Shown: positions 7,400 through 14,810 of the stretch, piece by piece
How the letters are laid out: each line of letters starts with the position of its first letter
Position numbering within the stretch: position 1 is the first letter of the stretch
DNA from: Methanolinea sp.
GTDB lineage: Archaea > Halobacteriota > Methanomicrobia > Methanomicrobiales > Methanospirillaceae
Assembly: GCA_018263335.1 (NCBI GenBank)
Contig: JADFCY010000017.1
Location: 1 to 38,569, forward strand
Length of the DNA: 38,569 bases
Direction of reading: 5' to 3'
The notes under the pieces: generated by a model
Told to the model about the DNA's origin: nothing
Databases searched by the model: none
Seen by the model: the letters and a program-made list of their open reading frames with translations, nothing else
Translations under genes and position numbers: made by a program

Positions 7400-8221
7400 A
7401 TGCAGAGAAAGCCGGATGCCGGTGTAAACGAGGTGATCGCATCCATCCTCATGGTTGCGCTTGTCATCGCCCTCGTCATCATCATCGGGAGCATCGTGTT
7501 CGGTGTCATCGTGATCCAGCCGAAGTCGGCCTATATCCCGCCACGGGTCGAGGTGGTGAACTACAGCGGCCAGCAGGCCATCAGCCTCTACTCGCGGGGC
7601 GGAGACCCGGCGGTCCTCGACAAGGGAGATGGCGTCGAGTACGCGCTTGGCATTTACGTCGAGAACTCGAGCGTGTCCTCCCGCGCTACTCCGGATACCG
7701 GGGTGAAGACGTTTGGCCCCGGCCAGACATTGTATATCTATTACCATAATGGGGAATACCGTGTAACAGACAACCTGACAGGAAAAATTTTCGATCAGCT
7801 CCCCCCTGGTCCGCTTACCCTGCGCCTTGTGGATGAGAATGCGAGGCTGCTCGTGTACAAGGAGGGGTTGGGGATTGGAGGAGAAGGGACTGTACCAGTG
7901 AGTCCAACACCCACGTGCACGTTGGGGACAGGATGGATAATAATAAATCCGAATAATAATAGTGTGGATTATCGTCTCATATTTCAACCAGGAACAATAG
8001 AAGTGAGAACTGGTACAATACCAGGGAATACGAAGTTATTTGTATGGTCTCAATATTACCAAGAACAAGGTGGTTCACCCCATAGATTATTGACACTATC
8101 TGGGCAATACCAAGGTCAAACATCTGCAGAAACTACACATCAAACAATGTGTCAATTTTCCGATAGGACTGAATCTTATACATCCGGTTCTCCGGGAAAA
8201 TTGATATTAGAACGTATTTAG
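7400..8221 (+). CDS. Archaeal type IV pilin-like protein with AT-rich C-terminal part
   Basis: The first 35 residues form a class III signal peptide: a short charged leader (MQRKPDA), then GVNEVIASILMVALVIALVI, the hydrophobic pilin assembly helix. Prepilin peptidase would cut after the DA. Residues 45-160 form a GC-rich extracellular domain. From about residue 165 (nt 7890) the DNA turns AT-rich, and the protein becomes rich in Asn, Thr, Gln and Tyr, with two Cys (TCTLG, MCQF). GGTG lies 5 nt before the ATG. The composition break suggests the C-terminal part was replaced or diversified separately. The exact pilus or adhesin role is unknown. Confidence 0.8.
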   Translation: MQRKPDAGVNEVIASILMVALVIALVIIIGSIVFGVIVIQPKSAYIPPRVEVVNYSGQQAISLYSRGGDPAVLDKGDGVEYALGIYVENSSVSSRATPDTGVKTFGPGQTLYIYYHNGEYRVTDNLTGKIFDQLPPGPLTLRLVDENARLLVYKEGLGIGGEGTVPVSPTPTCTLGTGWIIINPNNNSVDYRLIFQPGTIEVRTGTIPGNTKLFVWSQYYQEQGGSPHRLLTLSGQYQGQTSAETTHQTMCQFSDRTESYTSGSPGKLILERI

Positions 8222-8281
8222 TGATAAATAAGGATAAGGTCTCATTTTTACGCCAATCTCGCTCACAAATGACGATAAGAA

Positions 8282-8401
8282 ATTTATAAACGCCTACTTG
8301 TGAAAATCCTCAACTAATTAGTGAGATTTATCTGTATGATTTCCAAGCGTGATACACCCCATCATCCCCGAAAGACGCCTCGGCAGGGATTCAGTGATTG
8401 A
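8282..8401 (+). other. Promoter-like element with a 21-codon ORF
   Basis: A textbook TATA box (AATTTATAAACG, 8281-8292) lies in the pilin-DUF6064 gap and drives nothing long. Downstream, ATG 8336 opens a 21-aa basic ORF (MISKRDTPHHPRKTPRQGFSD, ending at 8401). GTGAG lies 10 nt before it. Either a microprotein or a small RNA could start here. The evidence is only the promoter and position. Confidence 0.3.
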
Positions 8402-8447
8402 ATTGGTTTGCAGATAAGAACCACAATTCAATTTACAAAAAAAAGAA
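8397..8447 (-). terminator. Termination region for the DUF6064 gene
   Basis: The minus strand after the DUF6064 stop runs TTTCTTTTTTTTG. A 9-bp inverted repeat (ATTGAATTG at 8397-8405 and CAATTCAAT at 8424-8432) lies just beyond. The U-tract is the stronger evidence for termination. Confidence 0.5.
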
Positions 8448-8467
8448 ATGATGCAACTTTTTCTTTC

Positions 8468-9121
8468 TCAGTTTACCATATCCGCACGACTCCAGTTCGC
8501 CGCATTCATCCCAAGCCCATACACTCCTGCTGCCAGCAGAGTAAGGTCCAGGAGGAATCCATACAGCACAGGGGCGAAAATCCCGGCAAAGAACGCCCAC
8601 CACAAAAGGAGTGCGAACAGGAGTGCAAAGGGAAGGCGGGCCGTCTTCAGCGTTGCCATCGATGTCGAGAGAAGGGCGATGGCGAGGATCGTGGTGGGAC
8701 ATGGCGCGGCAGGCAGCGGTCCCCCGGGATAGGGATGGCCGGTTATCCATCCGGCGATGGTATACAGCCCGAGCGCCCAGGCAGCCCAGGCGAGGGTGGC
8801 ATGCCGGACCCACCCGGATGCCGGCAGTGAGATAGTGATTTTTCTTCGAAAAATGTCGACAGCGAACAGCACCCCTATTACAACCATGGGTATCCCGCCC
8901 GGAACCGCGGACAGCGTCATGTAAAAGAAGAAGAAGACGATGCCGTTCCAGAGAAAAGCCAGCGCCAGTGCGCCCTTGATGAGCGCCTGCGAACGCACGT
9001 CCGCGGGTCTCACGAAGACCAGAGCCGTGGCGATCACAAGCAACAGCCACAAAATTACGTTGACGTGGAGCCAGTCGGTATTGTAGGCGGCAAACTGCGT
9101 GAAGAAATAGGATGCATCCAT
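8468..9121 (-). CDS. DUF6064 family multi-span membrane protein
   Basis: The 217-aa protein is almost wholly hydrophobic, with about seven membrane segments. It opens with YFFTQFAAYNTDWLHVNVIL and has WNGIVFFFFYMTLSA in the middle, which fits DUF6064. The function of that family is unknown. ATG 9121 has GAGGT about 7 nt upstream. It stands alone between the pilin gene and tfs, transcribed on the minus strand. Confidence 0.75.
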   Translation of the reverse strand: MDASYFFTQFAAYNTDWLHVNVILWLLLVIATALVFVRPADVRSQALIKGALALAFLWNGIVFFFFYMTLSAVPGGIPMVVIGVLFAVDIFRRKITISLPASGWVRHATLAWAAWALGLYTIAGWITGHPYPGGPLPAAPCPTTILAIALLSTSMATLKTARLPFALLFALLLWWAFFAGIFAPVLYGFLLDLTLLAAGVYGLGMNAANWSRADMVN

Positions 9122-9202
9122 ATCGTAACCTCATTCCACCCGGCCGTGTGGTATACCTACACGATAGCCGTGAATGAGAATGGAATCAATCACCTGATGA
9201 AC

Positions 9203-9224
9203 CTGCCGGAGCCACCAGAACGCG
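9203..9224. repeat. 22-bp exact copy of a tfs segment
   Basis: The 22 bp at 9203-9224 are identical to 9412-9433 inside tfs (the codons for AFWWLRQ). The 208-bp offset places the copy downstream of tfs. Nearby (9268-9300) the minus strand resembles a tRNA T-arm and acceptor end (TTCAAATCCCCGCGACCGCA), but no matching 5' half exists. The stretch 9122-9333 looks like recombination debris. Confidence 0.6.
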
Positions 9225-9333
9225 GGCTTTGCAGAGCGGGGGCTGCCGCCCCTCGACCCCGCGGCGATCATGCGGTCGCGGGGATTTGAATTGGAACCGG
9301 GAACGCCCTGGAGAATTGAAGGAAAAGGAAAGA

Positions 9334-9645
9334 TCAGTCGTATTCGCGCCAGGTGTGGCCGCACTCGCAGCAGCGGAAGAACCTGACTTCACTCTCGTCG
9401 GCGGCACGGAGCTGCCGGAGCCACCAGAACGCGAGGTTATGTTCGCACTTGGGGCACTTGACCGCGATGGTGGGGAGCGTGCGCACCGACCCCTCCTCCT
9501 CGACGATCACGATCTCCCTCTCGCGCCGTTCCTTCCTGATCTGCATCTGGTCGTCCTTGCCGATATTGCGGATATACCCGCATTTCCGGCATTTTAACTG
9601 GCCTGCAGAGGAGATCATCAGGCTCCTGCACTCCGGACAGAACAT
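9334..9645 (-). CDS. tfs: Transcription elongation/cleavage factor TFS
   Basis: TFS rescues backtracked archaeal RNA polymerase by stimulating transcript cleavage, as TFIIS does. The 103-aa protein has two zinc ribbons: Cys3/Cys6/Cys19/Cys22, and Cys64/Cys67/Cys92/Cys95. The C-terminal ribbon carries the acidic tip Asp83-Glu84 (RAADESEV) that reaches into the polymerase active site, so this is an active form. ATG 9645 matches the family start (MFCPEC). A TATA-like TTAATC lies about 30 bp upstream, suggesting a short or absent leader. Confidence 0.93.
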   Translation of the reverse strand: MFCPECRSLMISSAGQLKCRKCGYIRNIGKDDQMQIRKERREREIVIVEEEGSVRTLPTIAVKCPKCEHNLAFWWLRQLRAADESEVRFFRCCECGHTWREYD

Positions 9646-9782
9646 GGTGGGTTATTATGCGTTACCATTCGAGATTAAGCCTTGGATTGCACTGAGGTGA
9701 ATTCCCCGCATATTTCGTCCAATGTGCCGGGAAGGGTGTGCAAACACACTCTTTTTCACCCCTGCACGCCAAGAATAGAGGG

Positions 9783-10589
9783 ATGAAGGAGCTCCTGGTA
9801 CTCTTCTCCTGCCTGTTTTTCCTGGCATTCCTCGTGCCATGGAAGCTTCGCCACTGGTGTGCAATCATCGGCTGGACCTGCATTGTCCTCTTTCTCTTTG
9901 CAGAGGTACCCTATTATCTCTCAATCAACAACTTCATGTACCCCGTCATGGCGGTGCTCTCGGTCCCGTTCCTCGCGATCACCGCCAGGCACCTCCTCGC
10001 AAGGGAGGTGCTGGTCATGCAGCTCTCGACCGCAGCAGCGGTGGCCTTCCTCATCTATGCGCCGTTCGCATACACTCCCCTGGGCGACTGGCTCATCTCT
10101 GGAGTGGTCGGGCAGACCGCGTGGATGCTCGAGGCCTTTGGGTACCCCCCTCTTACGCTTGACTGGAACCTCCTCTCCCGGAACAACTTCAGGGTTGAGA
10201 TCATCCTTGCCTGCACCGGCATCCAGGCCATCGCCATCATGCTCGGCGTCGTGAGCGCGGTGAAGACGACAATGGAACAGAAAGTGTGGTCGTTTTTCCT
10301 GATAGTCCCCACCATCTATGTCCTGAACATCCTCCGGAACACCGCCGTGATCATCGCCTACACAGAGCAGTGGTTCCCCTTCCTGCCCGAGATCGCCGGG
10401 AACGGCGAGTTCGGGTACGAGAGCTTCTTCTGGGCCCACAACGTGTTCGCTGAAGGCCTTGCCCTCCTGCTGCTCATCGGGATCGCATGGGGCCTCTTCC
10501 GTATCATCCCCGACCTCGCGGATTTTGCGACCGGCCTCGTCCAGCTCTACTGGCATGACATCAGGAGAGCGTTTCGTAAAGATAGATGA
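9783..10589 (+). CDS. artA: Archaeosortase A
   Basis: ArtA is an integral membrane transpeptidase-like enzyme of the exosortase family. It processes secreted proteins with a PGF-CTERM tail, which are then attached to membrane lipid. The 268-aa protein has about seven membrane segments. It has the family catalytic residues: Cys144 in ACTGIQ, Arg185 in NILRNT, and His219 in WAHNVFAE. ATG 9783 fits the family start; a GTG at 9738 would add 15 residues. No PGF-CTERM substrate is encoded in this window. The 3' end overlaps the convergent phosphatidyltransferase gene by 29 bp. Confidence 0.9.
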   Translation: MKELLVLFSCLFFLAFLVPWKLRHWCAIIGWTCIVLFLFAEVPYYLSINNFMYPVMAVLSVPFLAITARHLLAREVLVMQLSTAAAVAFLIYAPFAYTPLGDWLISGVVGQTAWMLEAFGYPPLTLDWNLLSRNNFRVEIILACTGIQAIAIMLGVVSAVKTTMEQKVWSFFLIVPTIYVLNILRNTAVIIAYTEQWFPFLPEIAGNGEFGYESFFWAHNVFAEGLALLLLIGIAWGLFRIIPDLADFATGLVQLYWHDIRRAFRKDR

Positions 10590-11193
10590 TCCGCTGGAGT
10601 GCCGAGAGGTTCGTGCAGACGGCGATCACGAGGACCGAGAGCCAGATGAACCCGGTCAGCCCGCCCAGGAGGAGGACAAGGAACGTCTCGGGGCGGCCGA
10701 AGAACCCGACCCCTTCGAGGGGGTCCTCGATCTTCCCGTCAATGCGCTCCTGGTACCCTATCTCTGCGTAGACGACCGGCTTGATGAACGTGTTCATGAG
10801 CGAGCCGGTAATGGCAAAGGCCACGACCGCGAAGTCAGCCAGGGGAGGCACGGGCAGGAACCTGGTGACGATTGCTATCCCTGACAGGCCGATGCCGAGC
10901 AGCACCAGGGCATCGACATACTTGTCCACGATCCAGTCAAAGACCGCACCGAACCTGGTCTGCGTCGAAGTCTTGCGGGCAACGGCACCGTCGACCAGGT
11001 CGAGGACGGCGGAGATGAAGAGTGCCACGCTCCCCGCAAGGAACATCTGCCTGAAGAAGAGGTACGCGCAGAGGAGCCCGAAGAGGAGCGCAAGGAGCGA
11101 GACCTGGTTTGGGGTTACGCCGATCCTGCAGAAGAATGCTGCCACGGGCTCGAGGTACCGCATGAACCTCGGCCGCAGGGCAGTGATATTCAT
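10561..11193 (-). CDS. CDP-alcohol phosphatidyltransferase (probable archaetidylinositol phosphate synthase type)
   Basis: The 210-aa membrane enzyme carries the complete CDP-alcohol phosphatidyltransferase motif, D65-x2-DG-x2-AR-x8-G82-x3-D86-x3-D90, and about six membrane helices. It transfers a polar alcohol to CDP-archaeol. The inositol-phosphate type is my best guess from general similarity. A serine acceptor (archaetidylserine synthase) cannot be excluded. ATG 11193 is chosen from homology because the open frame further upstream is not family-like. The overlap with artA is notable because PssA-type lipid synthesis is needed for ArtA function in haloarchaea. Confidence 0.8.
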   Translation of the reverse strand: MNITALRPRFMRYLEPVAAFFCRIGVTPNQVSLLALLFGLLCAYLFFRQMFLAGSVALFISAVLDLVDGAVARKTSTQTRFGAVFDWIVDKYVDALVLLGIGLSGIAIVTRFLPVPPLADFAVVAFAITGSLMNTFIKPVVYAEIGYQERIDGKIEDPLEGVGFFGRPETFLVLLLGGLTGFIWLSVLVIAVCTNLSALQRIIYLYETLS

Positions 11194-11363
11194 GCCTAAG
11201 TACCATGCCGGGCCGGCCAATAATGATTCCCATCCGCAGGGGGATCGGGTGCCGCATAATCCCGCTTTTTTGGAGGAATCGCGATTTAATTCCTGCCTGC
11301 AGGGGCGGGGAACTTCTATATGAGAGCAACACGATATGAATCTATCAGGAGACTGAAGCCGCC

Positions 11364-12080
11364 GTGCCAACGCCAGAGAGACGACCGCATGTTTTGATGA
11401 TGTCCGAGATCACCGTGGACGGGAAGCTGACCCTGAAGAAGGGGGCCTCGAGCAAGATACTGATGAAGTACATGGACCCTGCAACAGAGATCCTCCTCCA
11501 CCGGACCAGGGCGGCCTGCGACGCCATCATGGTGGGTTCAAACACCATCAGGATCGACAATTCGTTCCTTACGGTCAGGCACGTGGAAGGAAAAAGTCCC
11601 CTGCGGGTCATCCCAAGCAGCATGGCCGATATCCCGCCCGATGCCCATGTCCTCGAACCGGGTGCCCCTACGGTGGTGGCGGTTTGCGCCCGTGCACCCC
11701 AGGAACGAGTCGAGGCCATCCGGAGGCGGGGCGTCCATGTCCTGGTATCCGGGGAGGAGCGGGTGCACCTGCCCCTCCTGATGGAACAGCTCTATGACGA
11801 GTTCTCCATCAGGACGATGATGGTCGAGGGAGGCCCCACCCTCAACTGGCACATGCTGCATTTCCGGCTCGTCGACGAGATACGCCTCATACACCTCCCC
11901 TTCATCGTCGGGGGAGCCGATACCCCCTCCCTTGTCGGGGGGATGCACATCGAGGACGAGAGCGAGATGATCCGCCTGACGTTAAAGAACCATTATCTCT
12001 GCGGGACCAACCTGGTGACCGAGTACCAGGTCTGCTATTCCCCTGGAGGCGACGGGCATGCAGGCGCCTCCGGCCGATGA
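11364..12080 (+). CDS. 2,5-diamino-6-(ribosylamino)pyrimidinone 5'-phosphate reductase
   Basis: This NADPH-dependent reductase of the RibD C-terminal family acts in archaeal riboflavin/F420 precursor synthesis, reducing the ribose of the pyrimidine intermediate. Key segments are MMSEITVDGKLTLKKG at the N-terminus, ACDAIMVGSNTIRID (binding loop), and VEGGPTLNWHML, typical of this fold. The length is 238 aa. The start is GTG 11364, with GGAG 12 nt upstream. The TATA element TTCTATATG at about 11312-11320 fits. The 3' end overlaps sppA by 23 bp, implying coupled translation. Confidence 0.88.
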   Translation: MPTPERRPHVLMMSEITVDGKLTLKKGASSKILMKYMDPATEILLHRTRAACDAIMVGSNTIRIDNSFLTVRHVEGKSPLRVIPSSMADIPPDAHVLEPGAPTVVAVCARAPQERVEAIRRRGVHVLVSGEERVHLPLLMEQLYDEFSIRTMMVEGGPTLNWHMLHFRLVDEIRLIHLPFIVGGADTPSLVGGMHIEDESEMIRLTLKNHYLCGTNLVTEYQVCYSPGGDGHAGASGR

Positions 12081-12831
12081 AAAGAAGGGCGGACGAAGGA
12101 ACCTGGCACTTTTAATACTCGTTCTGGCGATTGCAATGCTCTGTGCAGCGGGGCTCTTCCTTGTATTCACCACGTACGCAAAGGACCTCGGCATCTCGGT
12201 GGTAAGGGTGGAAGGCACGATTGTGACCGGAAATTTCCGCGGAGACGGGTACGTGGGTTCCGAGTACGTGGGCCGCATGATCAGGGAGGCCGCGGACGAC
12301 CCCCTCGTCGAGGCCATCGTGATCCGGGTAAACAGCCCGGGAGGCACTCCCTCCGCGGCGCAGGAGATTGCACGGGACATCCGGTATGCAAGGGAGAAAA
12401 AACCAGTGGTGGTCTCGATGGGGGACATGGCCACCTCCGCGGCATATTACGTGAGCGCGTATGCGGACCGCATCTATGCAAATCCCGACAGCCTTACCGG
12501 TGGCATTGGGACATCGTGGACGTTCGTCGACATCTCGGGCTGGCTCGAGGAGAAGAACCTGAGCGTCCTTGTTGTCAAGTCCGGGAGCATGAAGGACATG
12601 GGTTCGAATTACCGGCCCCTCACCCCCGGGGAGCGGGAGTATGCCCAGGCAGTGGTGGACCAGAGCAACGAGCGGTTTATCGCCGATATCCTGGCCGAGA
12701 GGCGGATCAACCGAAGCGAGATCGATGATGCCCGCCTGATACGTGGCGAACAGGCCCTCCTGCTGGGCATGGTGGACGAACTCGGGAACCTGAACGATGC
12801 GATAGCGGGTGCACGGAATCTCGCAGGATAA
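12058..12831 (+). CDS. sppA: Signal peptide peptidase SppA (S49 family)
   Basis: SppA degrades released signal peptides in the membrane. The 257-aa protein has one N-terminal membrane anchor (about 15-38) and a serine/lysine catalytic dyad. Ser127 lies in ATSAAYY and Lys179 in MKDMGS, 52 residues apart as in Bacillus SppA. RVNSPGG is also conserved. It overlaps the upstream reductase gene. It faces truD tail-to-tail across a 36-bp gap. Confidence 0.92.
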   Translation: MQAPPADEKKGGRRNLALLILVLAIAMLCAAGLFLVFTTYAKDLGISVVRVEGTIVTGNFRGDGYVGSEYVGRMIREAADDPLVEAIVIRVNSPGGTPSAAQEIARDIRYAREKKPVVVSMGDMATSAAYYVSAYADRIYANPDSLTGGIGTSWTFVDISGWLEEKNLSVLVVKSGSMKDMGSNYRPLTPGEREYAQAVVDQSNERFIADILAERRINRSEIDDARLIRGEQALLLGMVDELGNLNDAIAGARNLAG

Positions 12832-12867
12832 TAGAACCCGGGCCCACGTGCAGCCCACCCGCAGTCT

Positions 12868-14136
12868 TCATATCATGGCGCGTGGGTCCGCCTTCATGTA
12901 CTCCCTGCATACCGTTGTTGCATACTGACCAGGCTGAAGCGAGAACGAGAGCGTGAGATCCGTTCCGGTGATGGCACCAGTGACCTCAGTTGCAAGCGAG
13001 ACAGGCCGGAGGGCGCCGTCGTACCGTGTGCCCACGAGAGATGACGCCCTGGAGAAGGATTCCGGGACGATGTGACGCTCTGCGAGAAGGGTATCGATCA
13101 CCTGGTCGTCAGCCCCGGATCCCCTGTGGGGCAGGCTCCCTGGCATCATGATCGCCACCCGGCAACGCCCCCGCTCGACCTGCAGGCGGGCCGCACCCTG
13201 GTTTGCGGCAGTGACCACGTCTTCCCTGCCGTTTGAAAAGAGGAGCCTGTCACCTGGTTCGGGGAGGAAAAAATCGGGCAGCCGCTCCATCCTTGCAGAG
13301 AGCGCCATATTAAAGAGGTATGACTGGAAGGCGCTCACGAACATCGAGAGGAGCTTTGGGGGGAGGCAGAGGAGTGCTCCCCGGAAATCACCGGGGTGCG
13401 AGACAAGGTGGTGAAGCATTGACCGCTCGTAGGTGAGGGGGACGGGAAGGGACCGGAGGGCGAGGAGGGGGTCCTTCCCGTCTGCGTATGCTTCCCGTGC
13501 GTGCTGCACATCCGCAGGCTCATCCGGGCAGGCCATTCCCACGTAGCATCCGACCGCTGCCTCGAAGTCACCGTTCAGGATATGCGCTCCCACGAGGTGG
13601 GTGATTGGCCGGATCACGCCGAAGCGCTGGATCCCGAAGTAATTTGGAATGCCCCGGCCACATGCGGCAGTGACATCGGCAAATTCCGATGCGAGGTCAG
13701 GCGAGGTCGTATCCCTGATGGTGATGGTGAATCGGTTTGCCATGTGTGCCCCGAGTAAGAGGGGTTCACGCGACCTTCCGACCGGCACGATCTCGAGGTC
13801 CTTCAACCGTACCCGGCCGAGGTCCTCTTCATTGACCCCGTGGAGGGAGATGAGCTGGCTCGTCACCGCGTGCTTGTCCTTGGTCCCGGTCCACCCGATG
13901 CGCCGGTGGGAGATGGAGAGCGCCTTTGCGATCTCCCTGACGGCCCGCTGGAGTTCCCACTCCTTCTTGGTCAGGCGGCAGACGAGGTAGGGGCCTTCTG
14001 TTCCCGGCCGTGGAGATACCTCTTCGACCAGAAAGTCCTCCGCCGATACCCGCAGCCTTCCCCCGATGCCGGGGGTGTCGCTTGCGTACCAGCGCATGCC
14101 GAGGTCGTGTTCGAGGGGATAGGGGCTCTCTCTCAT
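12868..14136 (-). CDS. truD: tRNA pseudouridine synthase TruD
   Basis: TruD makes pseudouridine 13 in tRNA. The 422-aa protein has the catalytic GTKDKHAVT motif (Asp in TKDK), NYFGIQRFG, and FVSAFQSYLFN, which are diagnostic of the archaeal/eukaryal TruD/Pus7 group. ATG 14136 is the first Met of the family-like part, and GAGGA lies 8 nt upstream. It follows pth2 by 49 bp on the same strand. Confidence 0.93.
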   Translation of the reverse strand: MRESPYPLEHDLGMRWYASDTPGIGGRLRVSAEDFLVEEVSPRPGTEGPYLVCRLTKKEWELQRAVREIAKALSISHRRIGWTGTKDKHAVTSQLISLHGVNEEDLGRVRLKDLEIVPVGRSREPLLLGAHMANRFTITIRDTTSPDLASEFADVTAACGRGIPNYFGIQRFGVIRPITHLVGAHILNGDFEAAVGCYVGMACPDEPADVQHAREAYADGKDPLLALRSLPVPLTYERSMLHHLVSHPGDFRGALLCLPPKLLSMFVSAFQSYLFNMALSARMERLPDFFLPEPGDRLLFSNGREDVVTAANQGAARLQVERGRCRVAIMMPGSLPHRGSGADDQVIDTLLAERHIVPESFSRASSLVGTRYDGALRPVSLATEVTGAITGTDLTLSFSLQPGQYATTVCREYMKADPRAMI

Positions 14137-14185
14137 GTGGATGTCCTCGCAGGGGAACGGTGGAGACCCGGGGGTTCGGCGGGGG

Positions 14186-14548
14186 TCAGAAGAGCGGGAG
14201 ATCGCTCGTGATCCGGTCCAGGTCCTCGCTCTTCGCCGGGCCGAGGCCGAGTGCCGTGACGGTGCCCGGCGGGATCTCGGTGAGCCCCGCGTCCTGGACG
14301 AGGCCTGTCGGGATGCCCGCATACTCGGCCAGGGTCTTCAGTTCCAGGAGTGCCCGTTCCGACGACACTTTCAAAACGACCTTCTTCTGCCCTTCCTGCA
14401 GCCACTTCTTCCTCTTTGCGGCGTCTGCCCGCTCGTATGCGATCACCGCGGCGTGGGCCACCTGCGCACAGCTCTTCCCGCAGCTCATCTTGATGTCACT
14501 TCGCACGACGAGGCACTGTTTCCATTCAAACCGGGGCTCTTTCTCCAT
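14186..14548 (-). CDS. pth2: Peptidyl-tRNA hydrolase, archaeal/eukaryal type (Pth2)
   Basis: Pth2 releases tRNA from prematurely dropped peptidyl-tRNA. The 120-aa length is standard. The motifs KMSCGKSCAQVAHAA and GLVQDAGLTEIPPGTVTALG, with a final LGLGPAKSEDLDRITSDL, are typical. ATG 14548 is chosen from homology (FEWKQCLVVRSDIKMS close to the start). It lies upstream of truD in a translation/tRNA-maintenance pair. Confidence 0.94.
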   Translation of the reverse strand: MEKEPRFEWKQCLVVRSDIKMSCGKSCAQVAHAAVIAYERADAAKRKKWLQEGQKKVVLKVSSERALLELKTLAEYAGIPTGLVQDAGLTEIPPGTVTALGLGPAKSEDLDRITSDLPLF

Positions 14549-14595
14549 CTGTGGTCCAATATTCGCACGCCCAGGAGAAAATAGGTGTGAAGGGG

Positions 14596-14781
14596 TCAAA
14601 AGTCGCGGGGGTCTGCCATCCCGACCAGAATGATGCCTCCGGGGCAATCCGCGGGAGATTTCAGGAGGGATCGGCCGCCTTCCTGTACCATATCAGCCGC
14701 ATCGTCCCAATCCCACTTCGGTGAGACCGCAGCAGGCGGGGCATCAGCCCCTCCTGAAACGGACGACCTAAATACCTTCAT
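14596..14781 (-). CDS. Candidate small protein, 61 aa, upstream of pth2
   Basis: An ORF starting at ATG 14781 (MKVFRSSVSGGADAPP) ends 47 bp before pth2. Codon use looks like that of its neighbours. The product has an acidic/aromatic middle (KWDWDDAADMVQEG) and a hydrophobic end (GGIILVGM). I do not recognise it and there is no clear ribosome site. It could be the first gene of a small-ORF-pth2-truD operon or a chance frame in the leader. Confidence 0.4.
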   Translation of the reverse strand: MKVFRSSVSGGADAPPAAVSPKWDWDDAADMVQEGGRSLLKSPADCPGGIILVGMADPRDF

Positions 14782-14810
14782 GCCGCTTTGCGACCAGTTC
14801 ATAGTAGGCA

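Noticed and set aside
9262-9300. tRNA gene on the minus strand
   Set aside because: Only a T-arm/acceptor-like 3' end exists. The place of the 5' half is occupied by tfs coding sequence.
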